A DNA stretch of 64,000 bases from positions 62,001-126,000 of the IMG/VR virus record IMGVR_UViG_3300044568_004391, one strand, 5' to 3'. This document shows positions 31,975 through 40,218 of the stretch, piece after piece. Source of the stretch: a virus. Position numbers and translations under genes: made by a program. The notes beneath the pieces were generated by a model. That model searched no databases. It had not been told where the DNA came from and saw nothing but the letters and a program-made list of their open reading frames with translations. The stretch's first letter is position 1. The number at the start of each line of letters is the position of its first letter.

Positions 31975-32382
31975 ATGAAAAAAGTTGTAAGATTAACGGA
32001 AAATGATTTGATTAGATTAACCAAGAGAGTTCTACTCGAATCGAAAGCTCAAGAGGCGGTAGACACCGCCTTTGAAAAATTTGAATCAGGTCAAAAACCT
32101 CCAGCAGGTATGGTTCAAAATGTAAAAAAATGTTTGGAGAATACACCTCTCAGAAATATTGTTTTGGCTGGGGGAGATGTTGCTCAGTTAATTTTGAGTG
32201 TATTAGCATTGACGTTACTTGTCATGGTTGGTTGGGAAGCAGCATTGGTTGTGGCGGGGATTCATGGGGCACTTAGTATTTTAGAACACACATATAAAAT
32301 AAAAGGTGTAAATGTTTTTGCAAAATCAGAAAAAGATATAAAATTTTTCGTTAATTGTTTACAATCAAAAGGGGTAATTTAA
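31975..32382 (+). CDS. Tagged protein with hydrophobic hairpin
   Basis: 135 residues. Tag KKVVRLTENDLIRLTKRVLL ends in LLES. The body has a long hydrophobic region (VAQLILSVLALTLLVMVGWE, then AALVVAGIHGALSILEH) that could form a two-segment membrane hairpin. A packaged membrane-active protein would be unusual and may suit DNA entry (inference). Terminator follows. Confidence 0.7.
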   Translation: MKKVVRLTENDLIRLTKRVLLESKAQEAVDTAFEKFESGQKPPAGMVQNVKKCLENTPLRNIVLAGGDVAQLILSVLALTLLVMVGWEAALVVAGIHGALSILEHTYKIKGVNVFAKSEKDIKFFVNCLQSKGVI

Positions 32383-32428
32383 TAATCGATATTTCTTCTT
32401 TTATTGGAATAAAAAATAAAATTATTTC

Positions 32429-32455
32429 GGGGACCGAATTGGTCCCCTTTTTTTT
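32429..32455 (+). terminator. Rho-independent terminator
   Basis: GGGGACC / GGTCCCC stem, loop GAATT, eight T. Confidence 0.9.
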
Positions 32456-32530
32456 GAAATCTAAAATTTCTGGAAAATTTTTTGATATTATGGGGGTTTA
32501 TTCTTATGTTTATAATATAGACCCAAAATT

Positions 32531-32959
32531 ATGAAACATATCATTTCCGTTATTTGTTTTATGATCTTCTCTCTTGTGGGAAGTTCACAAACCATCACAA
32601 AGGCTGCCATCTATAGATCCACCAATCAGAAGATTTCCATTTCAGAATTTGCTGGCGGTGCCATCATCTTCTATTATCAAAATCCTGACTATACTCACAT
32701 CGTTGACCTCCTTCATTTCGGGGTTCAAAACAAGACCGAAGCTCTTGCTCTTATGGATGAATGTCTTCATGTTTTGAGTATGGAAAAAACCGGACAAGAC
32801 CAACATATCTATCATAACTATAAATTCCATCAGATCATCCGGTATGGGTTCAATCAAAACTCCGTCATCATCGGCCGGTTATATCTGAATGCCAAAACCA
32901 TCGAGGAAATCAAACTTGCTCTTCTGAACTATTCTTATTCATCAATCAAAAATCAATAA
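32531..32959 (+). CDS. Exported hypothetical protein
   Basis: 142 residues. Signal peptide HIISVICFMIFSLVGSSQ, probably cleaved near residue 20. The mature part has no recognised domain. Paired with the next exported protein (one base between stop and ATG). An AAAATTTCTGGAAAATTT element lies about 50 nt upstream. Confidence 0.65.
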   Translation: MKHIISVICFMIFSLVGSSQTITKAAIYRSTNQKISISEFAGGAIIFYYQNPDYTHIVDLLHFGVQNKTEALALMDECLHVLSMEKTGQDQHIYHNYKFHQIIRYGFNQNSVIIGRLYLNAKTIEEIKLALLNYSYSSIKNQ

Positions 32960-32960
32960 T

Positions 32961-33569
32961 ATGAAAAAAGTTATTATCTTAATTTGTTTGGGACTTATTT
33001 CCTTGACCTCTTCTTCCCAACAATATATCGATATATTTCATTCAAGTCGCGGACCACATGTGATTAGCGCTTGTGAAGATGGAAAAGGTGGTTATGTTCA
33101 TTTCTATCAAATGGAACCTATGGGGTTTTCAAGATCTACTCTTCTCTTTTTTGAAAATAAATCTGAAGACGATTCTCTGTCCGATGATTTTTATGAGGTG
33201 ATTGACTTAACAAAAAAAATGTTAAAAAGAAAATATGTTGAAAAAAGAAAGGAAACTCCCGACACAACTCTTGTCAATTTCACCACAAATATGAAATGTG
33301 CCTTTCTTCATAAGGATGTTTGGTATTTTGATCGTGATGTAAACCTTTCTTATGAACTCACCAGAGAACCTTGGGGTATGGAAATAAAGGTCGAAACTGA
33401 TCGTCTCTGCGATGATAAAAACCCAAATATCTGCGTCCAAGGTGGAAGGTTTGTATTTTTGGATTATGAAGATTTTTATCTCTTCCCACTTTATTATTTG
33501 GATTGGGATGATGTGAATAGAATTCTAAACGAAAAAAAATCTCTTGAGCAATATTTTATTGATCAATAA
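32961..33569 (+). CDS. Exported hypothetical protein
   Basis: 202 residues. Signal peptide VIILICLGLISLTSSSQ. The mature part is rich in Asp, Phe and Tyr (FVFLDYEDFYLFPLYYLDWD near the end). No family recognised. In an operon with the preceding exported protein. Confidence 0.65.
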   Translation: MKKVIILICLGLISLTSSSQQYIDIFHSSRGPHVISACEDGKGGYVHFYQMEPMGFSRSTLLFFENKSEDDSLSDDFYEVIDLTKKMLKRKYVEKRKETPDTTLVNFTTNMKCAFLHKDVWYFDRDVNLSYELTREPWGMEIKVETDRLCDDKNPNICVQGGRFVFLDYEDFYLFPLYYLDWDDVNRILNEKKSLEQYFIDQ

Positions 33570-33588
33570 TTTTTATTGTTTCCCTATG

Positions 33589-33595
33589 TATTTAT
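33589..33595 (+). promoter_or_regulatory. TATTTAT motif
   Basis: TATTTAT only 4 nt before the ATG at 33600; if it acts as a promoter, the transcript would be leaderless. Confidence 0.35.
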
Positions 33596-33599
33596 TAAT

Positions 33600-34028
33600 A
33601 TGGGAAAAAGAATTGTAATTTCAGAAAATGAGAAAGTAAAAATTCGTAAGTTATATGGATTGTCTGAAGGACTTGATTTTGAGCAGATCATGCTTGGGAT
33701 CGGGTCCATCATTTTTTTAAGAAAGTTTTTTCAAGGACTTCGTTCTGATCCCAAATTCAAAGCATTATTTCTTCGTGATGAAGATGTGGAACAGAATATC
33801 AAACACTTGGATAAGGTGATGGAAAGATATTTGAATGGTCTCGATGAGTATTACAGTGATATTGAAGAATATGACCGGGTGGAAATTCGTGATATATATG
33901 AAAACGATATTAAACCTTTGCTCAGAGAAAAGAAACTTGTGGATATGGAAGATATTGTGAATTATTTGAGTTACAAACTAGATTATCTTAACAAACAAAA
34001 GGAAAAGAAATTCTTTTCCAAAGATTGA
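33600..34028 (+). CDS. Tagged helical protein
   Basis: 142 residues from ATG 33600; the upstream in-frame start lies across the TATTTAT motif. Tag VISENEKVKIRKLYGLSEG (LSE). Followed by a hydrophobic stretch (FEQIMLGIGSIIFLRKFFQG) and a charged helical body (HLDKVMERYLNGLDEYYSDI). Function unknown. Confidence 0.7.
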   Translation: MGKRIVISENEKVKIRKLYGLSEGLDFEQIMLGIGSIIFLRKFFQGLRSDPKFKALFLRDEDVEQNIKHLDKVMERYLNGLDEYYSDIEEYDRVEIRDIYENDIKPLLREKKLVDMEDIVNYLSYKLDYLNKQKEKKFFSKD

Positions 34029-34053
34029 CCCCCCTTTTAATATGGGTGTAGTA

Positions 34054-34060
34054 TATTTAT
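34054..34060 (+). promoter_or_regulatory. TATTTAT late-type promoter motif
   Basis: TATTTAT ending 14 nt before the ATG at 34075. Confidence 0.55.
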
Positions 34061-34074
34061 CATAAAAAAATACA

Positions 34075-34422
34075 ATGAAAAAAATAGTTAGACTTACAGA
34101 ATCCGATCTCGTTAAAATTATCGAACGAGTAATCGAAGAGGGAAAGACAGATAAAGGAGTTAAGGAAAAGGATGTTGACGTAAAAATTGAAACATTTCAA
34201 GATTCCATAAAAAACCATCTCAAATCAAAAGATAATGTTACGGTTAAAAAGGTGGGGGATGATTTTGAAATTCATTCTGATGGTGATCATATCGGTCAGG
34301 TTATGTTTAGGAAAGAAGGGATTACAGTAAAAAAAGTTGGAAACAAGTTTGGAAAGAAATTCGATTTCAACGAACTCGGGAATATAAAAAAGGAAATTAA
34401 TCGGATAATAAAAGAAGATTGA
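34075..34422 (+). CDS. Tagged hypothetical protein
   Basis: 115 residues. Tag KKIVRLTESDLVKIIERVIE, ending VIEEG. The body is Lys-rich and strand-rich (TVKKVGDDFEIHSDGDHIGQ repeated in part as VKKVGNKFGKKFDFNEL), a small repeat of one motif. Own TATTTAT motif and terminator. Confidence 0.75.
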   Translation: MKKIVRLTESDLVKIIERVIEEGKTDKGVKEKDVDVKIETFQDSIKNHLKSKDNVTVKKVGDDFEIHSDGDHIGQVMFRKEGITVKKVGNKFGKKFDFNELGNIKKEINRIIKED

Positions 34423-34430
34423 ATATTTTA

Positions 34431-34459
34431 AACCCTCCGCCTTCAAGGAGGGTTTTTTA
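34431..34459 (+). terminator. Rho-independent terminator
   Basis: AACCCTCC / GGAGGGTT stem, eight-base loop, T-run. Confidence 0.85.
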
Positions 34460-34475
34460 TTTGAATTATTTTTCT

Positions 34476-34483
34476 TATATTTG
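34476..34483 (+). promoter_or_regulatory. TAnnTTTG -7 element, leaderless candidate
   Basis: TATATTTG four bases before the ATG at 34488; no well-spaced -33 element. Confidence 0.4.
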
Positions 34484-34487
34484 TTTT

Positions 34488-34979
34488 ATGAAATACATCC
34501 TCCTTATTTTTGGTCTTTTGGTTTCATCACAGGTGATGAGCCAAACTTTCTACTCTGATTTCATCAGTGACCCAATCGATGGTGAACATGGTTTTGTTGG
34601 AAATGGAGATATTCAATTCCATCAATTTTCTGACACACCCGACTCTGTGGTGGTTTTCGGAATCACCGATTCATATTTCTGTGAAGATTCATTTTTGTAT
34701 GTTGAATTTGCTGTTATGGTTAATGGTGTATGGAACAATCATGAACTTATGCTTTATCCATATAACACATCCAAATGGGCATACCTCGATTTTCATATCA
34801 ACGACCCACTTATTCAGGATCTCATTAGGGGATCCAAATATGTTTATAAGTATATCGATGCTCACTGTAGTATTGAACGAGGTGAGGGATCACTTGCTGG
34901 TGTGACCGCCGGATTTAAGAAAGCCGGTATTCCAATCAGATGGAAAGATGGTGTAAATCACGGGTTGAGTGCTTGGTGA
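34488..34979 (+). CDS. Exported hypothetical protein
   Basis: 163 residues from ATG 34488. Signal peptide KYILLIFGLLVSSQVMSQ. The mature part (strand-rich, HQFSDTPDSVVVFGITDSYF) may be a beta-sandwich. Bounded by terminators; single-gene unit. No family recognised. Confidence 0.65.
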   Translation: MKYILLIFGLLVSSQVMSQTFYSDFISDPIDGEHGFVGNGDIQFHQFSDTPDSVVVFGITDSYFCEDSFLYVEFAVMVNGVWNNHELMLYPYNTSKWAYLDFHINDPLIQDLIRGSKYVYKYIDAHCSIERGEGSLAGVTAGFKKAGIPIRWKDGVNHGLSAW

Positions 34980-34997
34980 TAAACAATTTAAATTTTG

Positions 34998-35027
34998 AAC
35001 CCTCCCCCTTCAAGGAGGGTTTTTTTA
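34998..35027 (+). terminator. Rho-independent terminator
   Basis: AACCCTCC / GGAGGGTT stem, T-run; sister of the terminator at 34431. Confidence 0.88.
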
Positions 35028-35036
35028 TTTTCGATA

Positions 35037-35043
35037 TATTTAT
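35037..35043 (+). promoter_or_regulatory. TATTTAT late-type promoter motif
   Basis: TATTTAT ending 13 nt before the ATG at 35057. Confidence 0.55.
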
Positions 35044-35056
35044 AAAGAAAAATAAG

Positions 35057-36472
35057 ATGTATATTTCTGAATCTGAAAAGAGGCATATCTTAAAACTCTA
35101 TAATCTATTGATTGAAGATACAAGACCTCTGCAAAAACTCAGAGAATGTAAAATTTCGAGTGACGGTCGATATATTGTCTATGATAATCAAGTTTACCTA
35201 ACATCTACGGGGGAACTTGCTCCAATATCTGAAGCGTGGTCATTAAGTGACATTCTTCACACAGGTGCGGACTTAGTATCTATGGGTATGGATTTTGTTA
35301 TTCCTGGATCAGGTGCTGTAATCGACGTTCTCAATGCATTGAGTTATATAATCGAGGCTCAATTCGTTGATCCCGAAAAGAAAGATTCTCTTTATATAAT
35401 GGCGGCAATAACTTTCGGTTTCGTCATCCTTCCTGGTCCACTACAAGCCGTGGCGGTTCCGTTGAAAAGAGCGGTTAAGACAGGTGTTGGATTGGCAAGT
35501 AAAACCGTAGTTGCAGGGTTGAAAATAATTGGGAAATCATTGGATGTTTTACTCGTTAAGATTCCTGAGTATATTGGTCAGGCTCTAAAATCCAAAATGG
35601 GTAAAAGATTATTGGGAAAATGGGGTGATCGATTGAGTGGTTTTATAAGTGGGTTTACTTCAAGAATAAAGACTATATTAAGATCAATTGGATCTGCACC
35701 AACTGCCACCAGGGCTGGTACTCAAACTGCAACTAGAAAATTACTTCAAACGCTCTCTAAAGCTCAACCACAATTTCTCAAAAATTTCATGTCCAAATTA
35801 CCTAAGATTAATAAGGGTAAGATGGTCTTAAGAAAGTTGGGTTTTGCACAAGGTCGATCCTATAGATACGTAGGTAAGTCAGGTAAAGCGTCAACCGCAA
35901 CGATAGTGGGTATTACAGATTCTACGGTAAGAATTTCTTTTAAAACAGGATCCAAAGTTGCTGAATCTACAGTTCCTATAAATACATTTATTTCACGAGC
36001 TGTCGGAGCTCCTTGGATAAGAAGGGGTGCAGGAGTCACAGTTCCATTTTTCATAAAGAGATTTGCGGATTGCTTGACTTCAGATGGAAGTGTGGATGAA
36101 GCGGCGTTGGAAAAATTATCCGATATAAATCCTGATGTGACATCAGAAGAGTCATTGAATTACTTAAGGGAAGAAGTTGCAAGTTACGAAGGGGAAACTG
36201 GTCAATATACAGAAAACGAAAATGCCCAATTATTTCAAGAAGCTTTGAAAAAATTGGAATATGATCTTGGTAATTTTGGGCCCAATAAGGATGGTATCGA
36301 TGGTAAATTTGGACCAAAGACCAAATCGGCTTTGGAAAAATTCCAAACAAAAAACGGTTTAGAGGATTCTCTGGGTAAAATGGACAGAATAACGGCAAAT
36401 ACTCTTGCCGATAGATTACCGGATGATGATGAAACTGCAATTAAATTAAGAAAATTAGTTTACCCGGATTAG
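35057..36472 (+). CDS. Tagged protein: hydrophobic segments plus peptidoglycan-binding domain
   Basis: 471 residues from ATG 35057. Tag YISESEKRHILKLYNLLIED (LIE). Residues about 70-170 hold Gly-rich hydrophobic segments (DFVIPGSGAVIDVLNALSYI, then FGFVILPGPLQAVAVPLKRA) like the pre-toxin regions of polymorphic toxins. A basic central part follows. The C-terminal domain (YDLGNFGPNKDGIDGKFGP, then KSALEKFQTKNGL) is a PG_binding_1 module with its usual repeat of D-G-x-F-G-P-x-T. A packaged protein that binds peptidoglycan and inserts in membranes could help DNA cross the envelope (inference). Confidence 0.75.
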   Translation: MYISESEKRHILKLYNLLIEDTRPLQKLRECKISSDGRYIVYDNQVYLTSTGELAPISEAWSLSDILHTGADLVSMGMDFVIPGSGAVIDVLNALSYIIEAQFVDPEKKDSLYIMAAITFGFVILPGPLQAVAVPLKRAVKTGVGLASKTVVAGLKIIGKSLDVLLVKIPEYIGQALKSKMGKRLLGKWGDRLSGFISGFTSRIKTILRSIGSAPTATRAGTQTATRKLLQTLSKAQPQFLKNFMSKLPKINKGKMVLRKLGFAQGRSYRYVGKSGKASTATIVGITDSTVRISFKTGSKVAESTVPINTFISRAVGAPWIRRGAGVTVPFFIKRFADCLTSDGSVDEAALEKLSDINPDVTSEESLNYLREEVASYEGETGQYTENENAQLFQEALKKLEYDLGNFGPNKDGIDGKFGPKTKSALEKFQTKNGLEDSLGKMDRITANTLADRLPDDDETAIKLRKLVYPD

Positions 36473-36483
36473 AATTTATCATT

Positions 36484-37332
36484 ATGAAGTATGACGAAAA
36501 AAGAATAAGAAAAGTATTATCGGCTTTTAAATCATATTATGGTGAGGATAAGCCTAAACCAAGATATGGTAGTTGGTATGATTTTGATATACCTAATGTT
36601 TTTAAAAGTTTGGGTTATCCCGAAAAGTTTTTGCAAGCTCTGTTGAAACATAATATTGAATTTTATGAGATATGGGACGATCCTGAATATAAAATTGTCA
36701 TACCTAAAGAAAAAACATTTGATGTTGTGATTGACTGGATGGGAAGACAATATTTAACTAAAAGTTATGGTCATAGAATTGATGCGTTTGATAAAGATGA
36801 TATTGAAGATATGATTTCAAACTGTAACCCGTGTTATGATGAAGGTGATGAAATGGACGTTGATTATGGTGATTCAGATGGAGAGTGGGAAATAACGTCT
36901 TTTGAACAAATAACGGAATCCGATTACCAACGAATTAAAAGTAAACTTTTGATAAAAGAATCCGATAAGGAAAATTCAAAAGAAGAAAAATTGATGAGAT
37001 TTTTGAATATATATATGGACCAAATTTTGGACGGAGGTGTTTGGTATGATGATGAGAATTATTGGTTCATAAATCCTGAAACCAAAGAATGGATTTTTGA
37101 ATATCGTAAAAAAACGAAGTATGTGTTTTTTTATAGAAAATATTTTGAGATTATACAAGACCTTACAGGAATGAAATCTCCAATTACAACCGAATTGAAA
37201 AAAATACTCACTAAATGGGTGTCAAAGAAATTTGGTTTTAATGTAGAAGATGTTATACCTTATTATAGTGAAGAAAGGGCTACGGTGAGAGATGTATTAC
37301 AAAAAAATAATAGGTGGGACGAGATGAATTAA
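36484..37332 (+). CDS. Hypothetical two-part protein with internal tag-like segment
   Basis: 282 residues. The N-terminal 140 residues (acidic, unknown) are followed by ITESDYQRIKSKLLIKES near residue 145, which looks like the N-terminal tags of neighbouring proteins, including the (L/I)-x-E end. The rest contains YWFINPETKEWIFEYRKKTK, a block I recall from marine phage proteins, so a second domain begins after the tag. Cleavage at the internal site would split the protein in two (inference). Confidence 0.7.
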   Translation: MKYDEKRIRKVLSAFKSYYGEDKPKPRYGSWYDFDIPNVFKSLGYPEKFLQALLKHNIEFYEIWDDPEYKIVIPKEKTFDVVIDWMGRQYLTKSYGHRIDAFDKDDIEDMISNCNPCYDEGDEMDVDYGDSDGEWEITSFEQITESDYQRIKSKLLIKESDKENSKEEKLMRFLNIYMDQILDGGVWYDDENYWFINPETKEWIFEYRKKTKYVFFYRKYFEIIQDLTGMKSPITTELKKILTKWVSKKFGFNVEDVIPYYSEERATVRDVLQKNNRWDEMN

Positions 37333-37336
37333 TAAC

Positions 37337-37363
37337 AACCCACCTTTAGTGGGTTTTTTTTTG
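37337..37363 (+). terminator. Rho-independent terminator
   Basis: AACCCAC / GTGGGTT stem, CTTTA loop, long T-run; overlaps the end of the convergent rhomboid gene. Confidence 0.85.
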
Positions 37364-38032
37364 GATTATAAAAAACAAAATACCTGAAACAAAACCCCCA
37401 AGATGTGCGTAATCTCCTGATCCTATGTAGTGAGAAAATTCAGGTTCGGTAAAAAAAACTGTGGAAATCATTTCAAATAGGACATACCCAATGAAAAGAT
37501 TTATAAGTATTTTCCGAATTTCCAAGAAGTTAAAAAGAAGATACATAATGGCCATTGAAAAAATAATACCTGAAAAACCTTTTGTATTACCAACAGAATA
37601 TAGGTAATTTTCTACTTGAATTTGTTGGTCAAAAGTTAAATTTTCTTCTTGGTAGTCGTAAGGATCAATACCCTCCTCCATAAGATATTTCGAAGAACTC
37701 ATGTATTTGGTATGTTGGTGGTATTGAGCAAAAGATAAGGATACAATTCCTGCCATCACCATAGATAAGATGTAGCTTCTTGTTCCCAACTTATTTTCCA
37801 AGAAAGGTCCCACCAAAAACAAAACCAACAAATTTCCAAAGATATGGAGTGGGTCGTATAGGTTATGAATGAATAAGGAGGTGATTGGTTGAAACCATTT
37901 AAAATCTTCGGTAAAAGTCCCATATAACCCAAATTGGACACAAAGATCCAAGTTAAAAATGATGGAGATCAGATGAATCACCACCATAAGAATAATTAAA
38001 CTTTTTGTGACGATTGGAACTTTGAAATTCAT
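37346..38032 (-). CDS. Rhomboid-family intramembrane serine protease
   Basis: 228 residues, about six hydrophobic segments. The catalytic Ser lies in GFSGIIFS (GxSG motif) and the catalytic His in AHLGGFVSGILF; HNLYDPLHIFGNLLVLF matches the second transmembrane helix with His-Asn. The large loop with YMEEGIDPYDYQEENL between helices is an insertion. Active by motif. Unusual among phage-like genes; substrate unknown. Starts 29 nt downstream of the 38062-39633 gene on the same strand. Confidence 0.9.
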   Translation of the reverse strand: MNFKVPIVTKSLIILMVVIHLISIIFNLDLCVQFGLYGTFTEDFKWFQPITSLFIHNLYDPLHIFGNLLVLFLVGPFLENKLGTRSYILSMVMAGIVSLSFAQYHQHTKYMSSSKYLMEEGIDPYDYQEENLTFDQQIQVENYLYSVGNTKGFSGIIFSMAIMYLLFNFLEIRKILINLFIGYVLFEMISTVFFTEPEFSHYIGSGDYAHLGGFVSGILFFIIQKKTH

Positions 38033-38061
38033 AAATCAAATATACAGAATATATTTGACTT

Positions 38062-39633
38062 TTACAAATTATCTCTCACTGATTCATTTATCTCTTTATT
38101 ACTAGGGTTAGGATAAACATCAAAATCAAATTTTTCTTTATCGTAGAAGGTGGTTTCGTTTACTATATCCCAAAACGCACTCATAATACTCAACCGATCA
38201 TCAGAACGATGAAAATTCTGATCAAATAACTCTTGAACAAAATCGTCATCCAATAACGTGAGTGTTTGGGTTAAATCAACTTCCAACTTCAAACCCTCCT
38301 CTGTGAGTTCTATAACATGTCCATATTCACTAAGTGAATTTTTGAGTCGATCATATAATTTACCACTAACATCCGATTCTTCAGCATTTATTACCCCCCA
38401 CCTAATTGCGTTTTCAATATCTCCATCATCGTACTCTTGAAATATTTCATATAAATTACCATCTTCTTCTTCACTGATGGTGACACCTTGTTTTTTAGCT
38501 TTTTCTATGAGTTTGGAACGAATAATCTGATCGGTTTTTGAATCTGATACATACTTAAAGAACCCTTCAATATCCACATGGCTTGAATCTCCCCAATATT
38601 CAAAATTTCCATTTACAATTTTTACAACGGGGTGTTCAAATGTGTATTCGTACTGTATTCTATTATCAGGCACCTTTATTCGTTTTTGAATTCTTATAGG
38701 ATCCAAACCACCAACTAAGTACCATATATCCTCTAATTCAATATTCAAAACTTCGGACAATGGGAAGTCCTCTGGTTTTATGCGACCTTCTTTAAATAAT
38801 TTATATCTTGTATAACCATCTGTAAATAAATCCGGTCTATCTTCCAATAACTTTTTCATTTCTTCTTCAGTTAAATCGGATATTTTAAAATCACTTGACG
38901 ATTGATATTCTCTCCCGAAATCTTTGATAAAATACTCACCATCTTCATCTGTGAGATAAAGAAGATCAATTATGTATTTGTGATATTTGCTTTGTGGTTT
39001 TGAGTTTTTCGGACCTTTCATCTGATAAATCACCCCGTCAGGACTAATTGCTGCCGTGAGGTGAGATTTATTAAGTTTGAATTTGGGGTTCAGAGTTTTT
39101 ACTTCCCTCAAAGAATATATGTTCCCTGATGAACTTCTACCACAATGTCCCATCCTTTCACACTCTTCGGGCGAGTTACTTGTCTCTAAATCCGCCCAAT
39201 AAAATCCATCTCCATTTTCATTTCTAAAATCCAATATGACAGGATTTTTTTCAACGTAATTTATATCACCCTGACCTACTTCAAGGGAGTCGTGCCATTC
39301 TCTTGATTTTTTATATAACTCATCGAAGGTGAGAATCATAAACGGTTTTACATTTCCATCCAAACCAACTCTGATCCAATCCATTATAGATGTCATGGTA
39401 TTCATAGCTGTGGATAAAGAAAGTGAATTAATTCTACTCAATGCTTCTTCTTTTGATTCACCTCTGTGTTTTTGAACTCTTTCTATAAATTTATTTGCCA
39501 ACCAAACCGACAAAGGCCCGGCAATTCTATCTACCATTTCCGCATTTTCTGCACTAAGTCCAACCTTATCTATTAGGATTTTTTTCTTGGATGCTTCTAA
39601 AATAATAGATGTTAAATTATCTAACAGTTTCAT
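38062..39633 (-). CDS. Large tagged protein with PcfJ-like core
   Basis: 523 residues from ATG 39633; the TTG 15 nt upstream is less likely. Starts MKLLDNLTSIILEASKKK, where ILE at residues 11-13 fits the tag. The core ECERMGHCGRSSSGNIYSLR followed by HLTAAISPDGVIYQMKGPKN resembles the PcfJ-like domain and phage proteins recalled from marine samples. C-terminal half acidic and unrecognised. Function unknown. Confidence 0.72.
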   Translation of the reverse strand: MKLLDNLTSIILEASKKKILIDKVGLSAENAEMVDRIAGPLSVWLANKFIERVQKHRGESKEEALSRINSLSLSTAMNTMTSIMDWIRVGLDGNVKPFMILTFDELYKKSREWHDSLEVGQGDINYVEKNPVILDFRNENGDGFYWADLETSNSPEECERMGHCGRSSSGNIYSLREVKTLNPKFKLNKSHLTAAISPDGVIYQMKGPKNSKPQSKYHKYIIDLLYLTDEDGEYFIKDFGREYQSSSDFKISDLTEEEMKKLLEDRPDLFTDGYTRYKLFKEGRIKPEDFPLSEVLNIELEDIWYLVGGLDPIRIQKRIKVPDNRIQYEYTFEHPVVKIVNGNFEYWGDSSHVDIEGFFKYVSDSKTDQIIRSKLIEKAKKQGVTISEEEDGNLYEIFQEYDDGDIENAIRWGVINAEESDVSGKLYDRLKNSLSEYGHVIELTEEGLKLEVDLTQTLTLLDDDFVQELFDQNFHRSDDRLSIMSAFWDIVNETTFYDKEKFDFDVYPNPSNKEINESVRDNL

Positions 39634-39647
39634 AAAAAGACTTTTCA

Positions 39648-39654
39648 ATAAATA
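39648..39654 (-). promoter_or_regulatory. TATTTAT late-type promoter motif
   Basis: TATTTAT on the minus strand, 14 nt before the ATG at 39633. Confidence 0.5.
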
Positions 39655-39705
39655 TATGAATTATGTTGATTTGGGGATAAAAGATGAAAAAAACTTGTTT
39701 TGGTT

Positions 39706-39737
39706 TTTGTCAAATAGATAAACATTTATTATCTTTG
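39706..39737 (+). promoter_or_regulatory. Bacteroidota sigma-A-type promoter
   Basis: TTTG (39706-39709), 20 nt, TATCTTTG (39730-39737), four bases before the ATG at 39742; divergent from the TATTTAT motif at 39648. Confidence 0.75.
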
Positions 39738-39741
39738 TAAT

Positions 39742-40176
39742 ATGAATAAATTACTGATCCTATTGTCATTTTGTTTTATGATTGCCGCTTGTGCTTCCAA
39801 GATTGAAGATGGTAAGCTTTGTGTTAAAACCATTGATGGTTATGGTGAAGAGGCTGAAGTTGAATTTTGGGTTGAGGAAATCCTTGTAAATGAAATCCGT
39901 ATCTCTGAAGATGTTCTCAAAACAATCGGAGAAACTGCTTGTCGTTATTCTGATTGGAATATTCAGGACAAGAACTATTTCTACATTGACAACAACCGAA
40001 TCAATATGATTGTCTTCAACGAAGAGAAAAATAACATTCACGTTTGGACTCACGTTGTTAAAACCAACTCAGATGGTTCTCAGAGTTTCATTACAAACTC
40101 ATTTGACTTTGATTTGAACGGAAATATTCTTTTGGATGATGACGGTGACATCAAAGTTTATTCGTATGAATACTAA
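39742..40176 (+). CDS. Lipoprotein, unknown function
   Basis: 144 residues. Signal peptide and lipobox (FCFMIAAC) predict lipidation at residue 17. The mature part contains EAEVEFWVEEILVNEIRISE; no family recognised. Driven by a good host-type promoter so close to the ATG that the transcript may be leaderless. Confidence 0.7.
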   Translation: MNKLLILLSFCFMIAACASKIEDGKLCVKTIDGYGEEAEVEFWVEEILVNEIRISEDVLKTIGETACRYSDWNIQDKNYFYIDNNRINMIVFNEEKNNIHVWTHVVKTNSDGSQSFITNSFDFDLNGNILLDDDGDIKVYSYEY

Positions 40177-40218
40177 ACTCAAATATTTATATCAAGAGAC
40201 CAATTCTCTTCTTAAATT

